NCBI GenBank assembly: GCA_039714555.1
Contig: JBDLJB010000044.1
Location: 1 to 16,215 of the forward strand
Length of the DNA: 16,215 nucleotides
Direction of reading: 5' to 3'
DNA from: Namhaeicola sp039714555
GTDB taxonomy: Bacteria; Bacteroidota; Bacteroidia; Flavobacteriales; Flavobacteriaceae
This document shows, piece by piece, positions 1-7,050 of the stretch. Numbering within the stretch: the stretch's first letter is position 1; the number at the start of each line of letters is the position of its first letter. The notes below the pieces were generated by a model. That model was not told the DNA's origin, searched no databases, and was given only the letters and a program-made list of their open reading frames with translations. Position numbers and translations under genes: made by a program.

Positions 1-1145
1 GTTATTGCATCAATATTTAAAACTTCACCGGCAAAAAAGAGATTTTTATGTATTTTACTTTCAAAGCGTTTAAAGTTGATCTCTTTGAGATCTACACCAC
101 CTGCAGTAACAAACTCTTCTTTAAAAGTAGTTTTACCATTAGCGTTGAAAACAGAATTTGTGAGGTGGTTTGCTAAATTTTCTAATTGTTTGTTGGATAG
201 GTCTGCCCAACGTTGTTCGGGTTTGATTTGTGAAGCTACAACCAACTTTTCCCATAACCTTTTCGGAATTTCTTCATAAGGTGATTTTAGAGAAATTTGT
301 TTTTTAGAGTTTAGTTTCTTGAGATCTTTTAATTCCCTTAAAACGGTAGAAAAAGGTTTAGATAACCAATTTATACTTACACAAAACTTATAGTTTTTTT
401 CTGCTAAAAACAATGCGCCAAAAGCAGAGATTTTTAATATTGCCGGTCCGCTAAGTCCCCAGTGTGTTATCAATAATGGTCCAGTTGTTTTAAATTTCGT
501 ATCGATTAAAGAAACCGTTGCATTTGGTACAGAAACTCCAGGAATTTCTTTGATTCGATTATCATCGATTTTGAAAGTAAACAGAGAGGGAACGGGATTA
601 ATGATGTTATGTCCTAGCTTAGAAATCAATTTCCAAATTTTAGGATTACTTCCGGTAGTAATTACCAATTTATCTGAGATAAATTCCCGGGAGTTTGTAG
701 TGACTTTAAATTGTTCACCAACTTTTAAAATACTTTCCACATTTTGATTAAATATGACTTTTACATTTGCATTTTTTGCGCTTTCTGTAAAGCAATTGAT
801 TATAGTTTGTGAAGAATTAGATTCCGGGAAAACCCTGTTATCTTCTTCAATTTTTAGGGGTACACCACGTTTTTCAAACCATTCCATTGTGTCACCGGTC
901 ATAAATTGATGAAACGGGCCAAGTAATTCTTTTTTCCCTCTGGGGTAAAATTCAATCAGTTCTATTGGTGTGAAGCATGCATGGGTTACGTTGCATCTGC
1001 CACCACCTGAAACTTTGACTTTTTGTAATACTTTGTCACTTTTTTCGAGGATGATTACTTCCAGATCAGAATTTTTTTCAGCTGCGGTTATTGCTGTAAA
1101 GAATCCGGCTGCTCCACCTCCTATGATGATTACTTTTTGTTTCAC
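1..1145 (-). CDS. HI0933/YhiN-family FAD-dependent oxidoreductase, 3' end cut by the window edge
   Basis: An open frame of 381 codons runs from the GTG at 1145 to base 1 with no stop, so the C-terminus lies outside the window. The N-terminus has a Rossmann dinucleotide-binding motif GGGAAG (residues 9-14) and the hallmark SGGGRCN (46-52) of the HI0933/YhiN flavoproteins (BaiN-like, often annotated 'aminoacetone oxidase family FAD-binding enzyme'). Further motifs are THWGLSGPA in the middle and FVTAGGV and LFFAGEVLNIDAIT at the visible end; the latter is the usual second FAD-contact segment. The family is about 400 residues long, so roughly 20-30 residues are missing. A TAA lies in frame three codons upstream and no ATG is available, so GTG is the start. 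The physiological substrate is unknown; the family assignment is firm. It lies 170 bases beyond the GHMP kinase on the same strand and may be a separate transcript. Confidence 0.9.
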   Translation of the reverse strand, partial: MKQKVIIIGGGAAGFFTAITAAEKNSDLEVIILEKSDKVLQKVKVSGGGRCNVTHACFTPIELIEFYPRGKKELLGPFHQFMTGDTMEWFEKRGVPLKIEEDNRVFPESNSSQTIINCFTESAKNANVKVIFNQNVESILKVGEQFKVTTNSREFISDKLVITTGSNPKIWKLISKLGHNIINPVPSLFTFKIDDNRIKEIPGVSVPNATVSLIDTKFKTTGPLLITHWGLSGPAILKISAFGALFLAEKNYKFCVSINWLSKPFSTVLRELKDLKKLNSKKQISLKSPYEEIPKRLWEKLVVASQIKPEQRWADLSNKQLENLANHLTNSVFNANGKTTFKEEFVTAGGVDLKEINFKRFESKIHKNLFFAGEVLNIDAI

Positions 1146-1246
1146 TTCTAATTATTTATATAAATTCTTTTCATTTTTTTCTTGATAAAAAAACGAAACA
1201 AAAAAATCAAGGCATCAAAATTAAAACATTATGTACTTTAGTAATT

Positions 1247-1303
1247 CTTTGCGTAAACCTTAGCGAGCATTGCGTGAAATATTCCTCACAAAGTCCTGCA
1301 AAG
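1247..1303. repeat. Intergenic 'CTTTGCG/CGCAAAG'-type imperfect palindromic repeat
   Basis: The gap between the flavoprotein gene and the GHMP kinase holds a GC-richer patch bounded by CTTTGC (1247-1252) and GCAAAG (1298-1303), with an inner GTGA (1274-1277) and TCAC (1286-1289) around an 8-base loop. Short words such as TTGCG, TAGCG and CAAAG recur in it. From memory, similar TTTGCG/CGCAAAG palindromes are scattered in intergenic DNA of Flavobacteriia. The rest of the gap (1146-1246) is A/T-rich and shows nothing else supportable. The copy number in this genome cannot be seen from here. Confidence 0.45.
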
Positions 1304-1315
1304 TTTTTAAAACCT

Positions 1316-2227
1316 TCACAATATCATGTCCTGATAAGTGATTACTGTTTCAAATCCTTTTTCTTTAAAATAGTTTGGAGTATCCTCATTACCTGTTGCA
1401 AGGATGAAATCACCACCCCAGGCACCCAAACTTTTTGTTTGTCCGAAATAATCAGAAAACAGCTTTTCCTGAATGGGTTTTTGTTGAATTACAGTTGCAA
1501 TTATCTTTTCGTGTTCCACAATTAATTTCTCAAAATCAGAAATGAATTTAGAATTGATTATTGCATTTGTAATTTGAGATATTTCTTCTGCAATAGCAAA
1601 GATATTTCCTGTAAACTCACGATATTTTGCAATTCCTTCCCTGCTGTTTTGTTTCTTATTTAAGTAAACAAAATAAAGTTGATCGCTAAAATTGGGATTA
1701 AAATTTACTTTTTCAATGATTGGTTTTTGATCTTGTAATTGATATAAAATTGGAGAGTTGTTTTTCGCACAAGCAATATCATAAGCACTACCTCCAAAGG
1801 TTTTAAATTGTAATTTAAACGGATCTACTTTTGCCCATTGTGCTATATTATTGATCAATGTAGAAGAGGTGCCAAGGCCCCAATTTCTTGGAAAAGATAG
1901 TTTTGTTTTGATATGAAATCCTTTACTGCTTTTCAAAAATTCAGGATTTAATTTTTGAGTTTCATTTAAAATGCGCAATAAGGCATTTGCTATATTATTC
2001 TCGGTAGAAGATAGAAGTGTTTGATTTGGTAGATCAATGCTACATGAAAACCAAAGTTTATTCTTTTCGTCAAAACTTTCCCAAATTAAATTGTTTATAT
2101 CTATATTTTTTACCACTAGATCCTGACCAAATATTGTTGGTAAAGCCAAGGCTTTTGCCCCATCAAGAACTAAATATTCTGCTGTAAATAATAGTTTACC
2201 GTTACTGTAAAATGTTTTGTTAAGCAT
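1316..2227 (-). CDS. GHMP-family kinase (GYDIA-like)
   Basis: This 303-residue protein belongs to the GHMP small-molecule kinase superfamily (galactokinase, homoserine, mevalonate and phosphomevalonate kinases). The glycine-rich ATP loop is GLGTSST (117-123) followed by helix-forming residues. GGSAYDIA (145-152) matches the 'GYDIA' signature segment of a Bacteroidota GHMP subgroup, with A in place of the G. The C-terminal KSLGAWGGDFILA (265-277) is the third GHMP motif. The start is set at the ATG at 2227, four bases after the upstream stop. A longer frame to 2284 would add 19 hydrophobic residues read from the end of the upstream gene, before the normal N-terminus (MLNKTFYSNGKLLFTAEY). The exact substrate cannot be read from sequence; a mevalonate-pathway role is a reasonable guess because family members are often linked to isoprenoid genes, but none is visible here. 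Confidence 0.87.
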   Translation of the reverse strand: MLNKTFYSNGKLLFTAEYLVLDGAKALALPTIFGQDLVVKNIDINNLIWESFDEKNKLWFSCSIDLPNQTLLSSTENNIANALLRILNETQKLNPEFLKSSKGFHIKTKLSFPRNWGLGTSSTLINNIAQWAKVDPFKLQFKTFGGSAYDIACAKNNSPILYQLQDQKPIIEKVNFNPNFSDQLYFVYLNKKQNSREGIAKYREFTGNIFAIAEEISQITNAIINSKFISDFEKLIVEHEKIIATVIQQKPIQEKLFSDYFGQTKSLGAWGGDFILATGNEDTPNYFKEKGFETVITYQDMIL

Positions 2228-2231
2228 AGTA

Positions 2232-3203
2232 TTATGCTTTTTTTTGGTTGTAAATAGGTAATAAAATAAAAGATAAGCCACCAAAGAAGAGCACCATCAG
2301 TGTTTGAGCTGTCCACATGATCCAACCAAATGCCAATGCCGGATTTTCAGCAATACCATATAAGGTTATTGCACTAGCAACAAAAATAGGATAAGTTCCT
2401 AAGCCTCCATTTGTTAATGCCATACTCAATCCGCCAACTACAAAACCAACTATGATAGCACCAAAGGGTAAATTAGTTGTTTCGGGTAAGGCAAAAGTCA
2501 CTGCATAGAACATTAAAACATACATCGTCCAAATAAAGACTGTATGAAAAATAAAGGCCCATTTTTTTTTCATTTTAAAAATACTGATTACTCCTTGAAT
2601 CAAACCGTTAACAAAGTTTTGTATTTTTTTGATGAAAGGATTGTTAGATTTTTGAATTAACCAAAAAAACAATAAGCCAACAACAATCAATCCAAAAATA
2701 ACAAACCAATTATTGTAAGAATTTGATGCATCATCTTTAAATAAATACTTGGTGAGTAATTTTGTTTGTAAGAAAAAAGCAGTAGCTATAATACCTAAAA
2801 GCATAATAACATCGGCTATTCTTTCAGAAACAATAGTTCCAAATGCCTTTTCAAAAGGGATATCTTCATATTTAGAAATTGCAGTAGCTCTGGCAATTTC
2901 ACCTGCTCTTGGAATGGTTAAATTTACCAAATAACCAACTAAAACCGCCATAATTGAATTGGCAAACTTAGGATTATAACCTAGGGGTTCTAATAAAAAA
3001 TTCCATCGATATGCGCGAGAAAAATGACTTAATATTCCAAAAAACAATGATAAGAAAACCCACCAATAATTAGCTGTTTTAAAAGAATTCTTAATGGCTT
3101 CTATATCACTCGGAGTTAGTTTAGAAATTGAATACCAAATTAAAAATACTCCTAAAGCAATTGGGAGTATTGTAAAAATGGTTTTTTTGGTTTTTTTATT
3201 CAA
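2232..3203 (-). CDS. Flippase-like / lysylphosphatidylglycerol synthase TM-region integral membrane protein (UPF0104 type)
   Basis: This is a polytopic inner-membrane protein of 323 residues with about eight hydrophobic segments, beginning with IALGVFLIWYS (residues 16-26). The conserved segment SRAYRWNFLLEPLGY and the downstream NLTIPRAGEIARATAISKYE with FEKAFGTIVSERIADV are typical of the flippase-like domain (lysylphosphatidylglycerol synthase TM region, TIGR00374/UPF0104). Family members are thought to translocate lipids or glycolipids, but the cargo here is unknown. The start must be TTG at 3203: the panD stop TGA lies in the same frame only one codon upstream (TGA-TTC-TTG) and the next Met is far inside the protein. 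The gene is tightly packed after panD and four bases before the GHMP kinase, so it is almost certainly cotranscribed and translationally coupled. Confidence 0.88.
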   Translation of the reverse strand: MNKKTKKTIFTILPIALGVFLIWYSISKLTPSDIEAIKNSFKTANYWWVFLSLFFGILSHFSRAYRWNFLLEPLGYNPKFANSIMAVLVGYLVNLTIPRAGEIARATAISKYEDIPFEKAFGTIVSERIADVIMLLGIIATAFFLQTKLLTKYLFKDDASNSYNNWFVIFGLIVVGLLFFWLIQKSNNPFIKKIQNFVNGLIQGVISIFKMKKKWAFIFHTVFIWTMYVLMFYAVTFALPETTNLPFGAIIVGFVVGGLSMALTNGGLGTYPIFVASAITLYGIAENPALAFGWIMWTAQTLMVLFFGGLSFILLPIYNQKKA

Positions 3204-3206
3204 GAA

Positions 3207-3557
3207 TCAAGTTAGTGAATTATCCTTTTCGTTAGGAAAAATTATTGAAGGTTTAAACTTTTTAGCTTCTTCAAATTCAAGTGAAGCGTAAGAAATAATA
3301 ATTACAATATCATCAACTGCAACTCTTCTGGCTGCTGGTCCGTTTAATATAATATCACCTCTTTTTCTCTCCCCTTTTATAACATAAGTACTTAAACGCT
3401 CACCATTATTAATGTTTACAAGGTAAACTTTTTCCCCTTCAATTATGTTGGCTGCATCCATTAGATCTTCATCAATGGTTATACTGCCAATATAGTTTAA
3501 ATTTGCACCGGTTATTTTAACGCGATGAATTTTTGATTTTACAACTTCAATATTCAT
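3207..3557 (-). CDS. panD: Aspartate 1-decarboxylase (pyruvoyl enzyme)
   Basis: PanD decarboxylates L-aspartate to beta-alanine, the precursor used by PanC for pantothenate. At 116 residues it has the usual length. The proenzyme self-cleavage site is G24-S25 within YIGSITID; Ser25 would become the pyruvoyl group. Other expected active-site residues are in place at standard numbering: K9, H11, Y22, R54, Y58 and N72 (LNGPAARR). The C-terminal tail after about residue 95 (charged, ending DNSLT) is less conserved. The gene lies 34 bases downstream of panC, the normal pantothenate pairing, and its stop is directly followed in frame by the TTG start of the membrane protein gene. Activity in many bacteria also depends on a PanM/PanZ-type or spontaneous maturation step; nothing of that kind is visible here. 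Confidence 0.97.
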   Translation of the reverse strand: MNIEVVKSKIHRVKITGANLNYIGSITIDEDLMDAANIIEGEKVYLVNINNGERLSTYVIKGERKRGDIILNGPAARRVAVDDIVIIISYASLEFEEAKKFKPSIIFPNEKDNSLT

Positions 3558-3591
3558 TTTAATTGGTCAAATAATTATCTTGCAAAGATAA

Positions 3592-4434
3592 TTAATTTAA
3601 AGCTATATTATCAATTAGTCTTACAGTATCTGCAAATACGGCTATAAAACCTCTGTATTTAATATTCTTATTTTTTAAATCAGTTGGTGTAAGTGATTTA
3701 ATATCAGCTATTTCGAAATATTCTAAATTTAAATAAGTGTTGTTTTCAAAGGTATTTTTTACCATTTCTTTAACATCTCTAATACTATTATTAGGAAATA
3801 ACTCTTGTGCTTTTAACAGGGTTTGATATATTAATGGAGCTTCTTTTCGCTGTTCTTCATTTAAACGACCATTTCTTGAACTCATAGCCAAACCATCATC
3901 TTCTCTGTAAATATCGCACCCAATAATATTAACGGGAAGATTTTCTACTTCAACCATTTTTTTGATGATCTGTAATTGTTGGAAATCTTTTTCTCCAAAA
4001 TAGGCATTGGTAGGTCTTACAATTTCAAATAATCGTTTAACAACAGTACCAACTCCATCAAAATGACCATTTCTAAATGATCCTTCCATAACCTTTTCCA
4101 AACCTCCAAAATCAAAATTTTGTGATTCCACTTTGTTTAAATAAATATCTTCAGTTAAAGGAATAAAAACAACATTACAATCAATAGAATTTAGTAGATC
4201 GATGTCTTTTTGCTGGGTTCTGGGGTAGGTTGACAAATCTTCTTTTTTATCAAATTGAGTAGGGTTAACAAAAATACTAACTACTGTAACATCATTTTCT
4301 GATTGGGCTCTTTCGATTAGTGATAAGTGTCCTTTATGTAAAGCACCCATGGTAGGTACAAAGCCAATGGATTTACTTTTATTAATATTTGATAAATATT
4401 TTTGTAAAGGATATACTTTTGTAAAAACTTCCAT
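3592..4434 (-). CDS. panC: Pantothenate synthetase (pantoate--beta-alanine ligase)
   Basis: PanC is the cytosolic enzyme that condenses pantoate with beta-alanine using ATP, via a pantoyl adenylate. The 280-residue length is normal. Motifs: PTMGALHKGH (27-36) with the HxxH-type nucleotide-binding histidines H33 and H36; SIFVNPTQF (53-61); FRNGHFDGVGTVV (120-132); YFGEKDFQQ (145-153); and the KMSKS-like AMSSRN (183-188). It is the first gene of the minus-strand cluster panC-panD-flippase-GHMP kinase and faces the GT5 gene across a 101-base divergent promoter region. The start at 4434 places the protein directly at the conserved beta-strand 'MEVFTKV'. No oddities were seen. Confidence 0.97.
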   Translation of the reverse strand: MEVFTKVYPLQKYLSNINKSKSIGFVPTMGALHKGHLSLIERAQSENDVTVVSIFVNPTQFDKKEDLSTYPRTQQKDIDLLNSIDCNVVFIPLTEDIYLNKVESQNFDFGGLEKVMEGSFRNGHFDGVGTVVKRLFEIVRPTNAYFGEKDFQQLQIIKKMVEVENLPVNIIGCDIYREDDGLAMSSRNGRLNEEQRKEAPLIYQTLLKAQELFPNNSIRDVKEMVKNTFENNTYLNLEYFEIADIKSLTPTDLKNKNIKYRGFIAVFADTVRLIDNIALN

Positions 4435-4464
4435 TCTTAATGTTAAAAATTGTTAATTGGGTTT

Positions 4465-4472
4465 CAAACTTA
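4465..4472 (-). promoter_or_regulatory. Putative -7 element for the panC operon
   Basis: On the minus strand the sequence reads TAAGTTTG, an exact match to the Bacteroidota -7 consensus TAnnTTTG, with its 3' end 31 bases before the panC start codon. No good TTG -33 element was found at the usual spacing, so this rests on the -7 match and position only. Confidence 0.5.
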
Positions 4473-4504
4473 ACATTTTAAACTGAAAATTGCATATATT
4501 TTTG

Positions 4505-4512
4505 TAATTTTG
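4505..4512 (+). promoter_or_regulatory. Putative -7 element for the GT5/DUF4270 genes
   Basis: TAATTTTG matches the Bacteroidota -7 consensus TAnnTTTG and ends 23 bases before the ATG at 4536. It is back-to-back with the panC element in the same 101-base divergent gap. A TTG at 4490-4492 is too close to be a standard -33 box, so the upstream element is weak or absent. Confidence 0.5.
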
Positions 4513-4535
4513 CAAAGTTCAAAAAAGTAAGATTG

Positions 4536-5348
4536 ATGAAAGATAAGAGAATTTTATATGTGTCTTCAGAATTAGTACCATATTTGCCTGAAAATGAGAT
4601 TTCAAAATTATCATTTGATGTACCCAAAGCAATGCATAAGCAAGGGGTACAAATCAGAATGTTTATGCCCCGATTTGGCGTAATAAATGAACGAAGACAT
4701 CAATTACACGAAGTGATTCGTTTATCGGGTATGAATTTAATTATCAATGATATGGATATGCCATTGATTATAAAAGTAGCTTCGATTCCAAAAGAAAGAA
4801 TGCAGGTGTATTTTATTGATAATGATGAGTATTTTAAACGTAAATCTGTTCTTACAGATGAAGAAGGAAATTTGTTTGATGATAATGATGAAAGAGCCAT
4901 ATTTTTTGCAAAGGGTGTAGTTGAGACCGTTAAAAAATTAAAATGGGCACCAGATATTATTCATGTTCATGGTTGGATGGCATCTTTAATACCCTTATAT
5001 ATTAAAGAATATTACAAAAACGATCCGTTATTTGCCGAAAGTAAAATTGTAACATCTATTTTTAACAAAAATATTGAAGGCAGTTTGGATAGAGAAAAAC
5101 TTATAAATAAAATAAAATTTGATAATATTAGAGAAGAAAAATTGGAAATTCTTAGAGAAGATGATGATAACTGTATGTTAAAGATTGCTATTGCTAATTC
5201 GGATGCTATAATAAAAGGTAGTGAAGAATTACCAGAAGTAATCTCACAATTATTAGAAAGTTCGAATTTACCGATTCTTGAGCATCAACCTACTGAAAAT
5301 TACACTGAATCTTATTCCAATTTTTATTTAAACGAAGTCTTACAATAA
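4536..5348 (+). CDS. Single-domain GT5 starch/glycogen synthase-like protein, probably not a standard synthase
   Basis: The protein of 270 residues matches only the N-terminal (GT5) half of glycogen/starch synthases. Signs are the start ILYVSSELVPYLPEN, the VRxFMPRFG-like IRMFMPRFG, and DIIHVHGWMASLIPLY with HxHGW at 143-147. The C-terminal GT1-type nucleotide-sugar domain of a full synthase (about 470 residues in total) is absent. The ADP-glucose-binding KTGGL motif, which normally follows 'SSE-xxP', is replaced by ENEISKLSFD, so its lysine is missing. Homologues of this short form are commonly annotated 'glycogen/starch synthase' in Flavobacteriia and occur beside panC, DUF4270 and glmS genes. 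A regulatory, scaffolding or non-glycogen role is therefore more likely than glucan synthesis; that is inference. ATG at 4536 is preferred to the adjacent TTG at 4533. It is 24 bases from the DUF4270 gene and probably in one operon with it. Confidence 0.85.
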   Translation: MKDKRILYVSSELVPYLPENEISKLSFDVPKAMHKQGVQIRMFMPRFGVINERRHQLHEVIRLSGMNLIINDMDMPLIIKVASIPKERMQVYFIDNDEYFKRKSVLTDEEGNLFDDNDERAIFFAKGVVETVKKLKWAPDIIHVHGWMASLIPLYIKEYYKNDPLFAESKIVTSIFNKNIEGSLDREKLINKIKFDNIREEKLEILREDDDNCMLKIAIANSDAIIKGSEELPEVISQLLESSNLPILEHQPTENYTESYSNFYLNEVLQ

Positions 5349-5372
5349 AAAATTAAAAAACTACATTTCTTT

Positions 5373-6986
5373 ATGATAAATAATAATATTGGCATTATTA
5401 AAAATGTCGTTTTAGTTTTATTGTTATTTCTTGGAATAACGGCCTGTGAAAGAGATATTGAAAATATTGGTGTTGATTTAATTGATAATGGAAAATTTAA
5501 AGTTGGAGATACTTTATTTGAAATTATTGCATATAATATCAACATTGATTCATCCAGAGTTGATAATAATAATAGCAGTCCCGGTTATCTGATGGGTGTT
5601 AATCATAACACTAATTTTGGGCACTTAAAAAGCTCTGTAGCTTCTCAATTGCGACTTCCAGATATTGGTGTTAATTTTGGTGATAATGCTATTATAGATT
5701 TGGTAGTATTAGATATACCTTATTATGCTACAAAAGATACTGTTCAATATGCAAAAGATCCAATTACAGGTGAAGAATTAGTAGATGATGAAGGAAATAA
5801 GATCATAACTCCAAGTTATAGTTTAGATTCAATTTATGGTAATACAGATATTGAATTTGAGATAAAAATATCAGAATTAGAAACGTTTTTAAATGTTTTA
5901 GACCCTGAAGATCCTACAAAAAATAAAGCATATTTCTCTGATAAGGAATATCAAATAAGTAACGAATTATATCTGGGAGATTTTAAGCCAAACAGAAATG
6001 ATACCGTACTTTATGTAGAAAGAAGACATCTAGATGGAAATTCTTCAACAATTAATGATATTGATACCATTAAAACAGAGAATGCTAATCCTTCAATGAA
6101 GTTTTTCTTAAATAAAGAATTTTTTAAAACCCGTTTTATTGATAATCAAGATTCACCATATTTTGATTCTAGTGACTTATTTTTTCAATATTTCAAAGGT
6201 ATGTTTATTGAATCTAATGGTTTTGACGGGAGTTTGATCAATTTTCCTGCTTTAAATTCTAAAATGACGATTTATTATACCAATGAAGAAACCAAAAGTG
6301 AAGGTGAAGATGAAGATTTAAATTATAATGGTATTAACGGAGAGGAAAATGTTTTGGTAAATTCAAAACATGAAATGAGTTTTAATTTTGGAGGTATAAG
6401 GACAGGAAAATATATAAGAAATTATTCAGGATCAAAGGTTGATGACACTTTCTTAAATCCTGATAGAATGATTAATGGTGAACCAAGACTTTATGTACAA
6501 GGAGCAGCAGGTTCTGAATCAATTATTAAACTTTTTACTCTTGAAAGTTTACAAGACTTACGGGGCAAAGGATGGTTAATAAATGAAGCCAATCTAACAT
6601 TATACATAGATCAAAGCAGTCAAGTTGGTAAAGTACCACAACAACTTTTTCTTTATAATTATGATGAGAGAACAATATTGAGAGATCTACAAAGAACAGG
6701 TTTTGAAGTATTTGGAGGTTATCTAGAGTATGATGAAGATGGCAATCCAAAAAGTTATAAATTTAGAATTACACAATATATTTCAAGTATTATAGATGCT
6801 GATGATCCTAATGAACCTTCAACATTGTCACTTAAAACTTTTAATGCAACCGATACGCCTGATTTTGCCGTTTTAGATTCTGTTGTTAAAGATTATAGTT
6901 ATATACCTAAAGGAGTTGTATTACACGGTAATTCAACTTCAGATATTGATAAACGATTGAAATTAGAAATATTTTATTCAAAATAA
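5373..6986 (+). CDS. DUF4270-family lipoprotein
   Basis: The 537-residue protein starts with a lipoprotein signal: charged N-terminus (IIKN), hydrophobic core (VVLVLLLFLG) and lipobox ITAC with Cys25 as the lipidated residue, followed by ERDIENIGVDLI. The start after the signal (NIGVDLI, then 'Y.I.IDSSRVDNNNSSPGYLMGVNHNTNFGHLKSSVASQLRL' in outline) and the beta-rich, Asp/Asn-rich body fit the Bacteroidota DUF4270 family (PF14092). It is expected to sit in the outer membrane or periplasm; no activity is known for the family. It lies between the GT5-like gene and glmS, an arrangement repeated in Flavobacteriia, which suggests a link to envelope or cell-wall sugar metabolism (inference). An acidic patch (EGEDEDLNYNG) occurs near residue 310. 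There is no membrane segment apart from the signal. Confidence 0.88.
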   Translation: MINNNIGIIKNVVLVLLLFLGITACERDIENIGVDLIDNGKFKVGDTLFEIIAYNINIDSSRVDNNNSSPGYLMGVNHNTNFGHLKSSVASQLRLPDIGVNFGDNAIIDLVVLDIPYYATKDTVQYAKDPITGEELVDDEGNKIITPSYSLDSIYGNTDIEFEIKISELETFLNVLDPEDPTKNKAYFSDKEYQISNELYLGDFKPNRNDTVLYVERRHLDGNSSTINDIDTIKTENANPSMKFFLNKEFFKTRFIDNQDSPYFDSSDLFFQYFKGMFIESNGFDGSLINFPALNSKMTIYYTNEETKSEGEDEDLNYNGINGEENVLVNSKHEMSFNFGGIRTGKYIRNYSGSKVDDTFLNPDRMINGEPRLYVQGAAGSESIIKLFTLESLQDLRGKGWLINEANLTLYIDQSSQVGKVPQQLFLYNYDERTILRDLQRTGFEVFGGYLEYDEDGNPKSYKFRITQYISSIIDADDPNEPSTLSLKTFNATDTPDFAVLDSVVKDYSYIPKGVVLHGNSTSDIDKRLKLEIFYSK

Positions 6987-7050
6987 CGTTATAGCATCAT
7001 ATCAATTCTCAGATTGATTTACAACATAATCAAACTTAAACTCAAATAAA

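Noticed and set aside
76..1185. Several plus-strand frames of 65-71 codons
   Set aside because: They are shadows of the continuous minus-strand HI0933-type flavoprotein frame, which has intact motifs end to end.
1181..1211. Inverted repeat CTTGAT…ATCAAG as a terminator for the GHMP kinase
   Set aside because: The stem is only six pairs around a long A-rich loop, and on the minus strand it is followed by A's rather than T's.
2228..2284. Longer GHMP kinase start adding MVAYLLFYYLF…
   Set aside because: The extra residues are read from the end of the membrane-protein gene, and the family N-terminus begins at the ATG at 2227.
6987..7050. glmS ribozyme/riboswitch in the glmS leader
   Set aside because: The 64-base leader is too short and shows only a 6-bp hairpin, with none of the ribozyme core.
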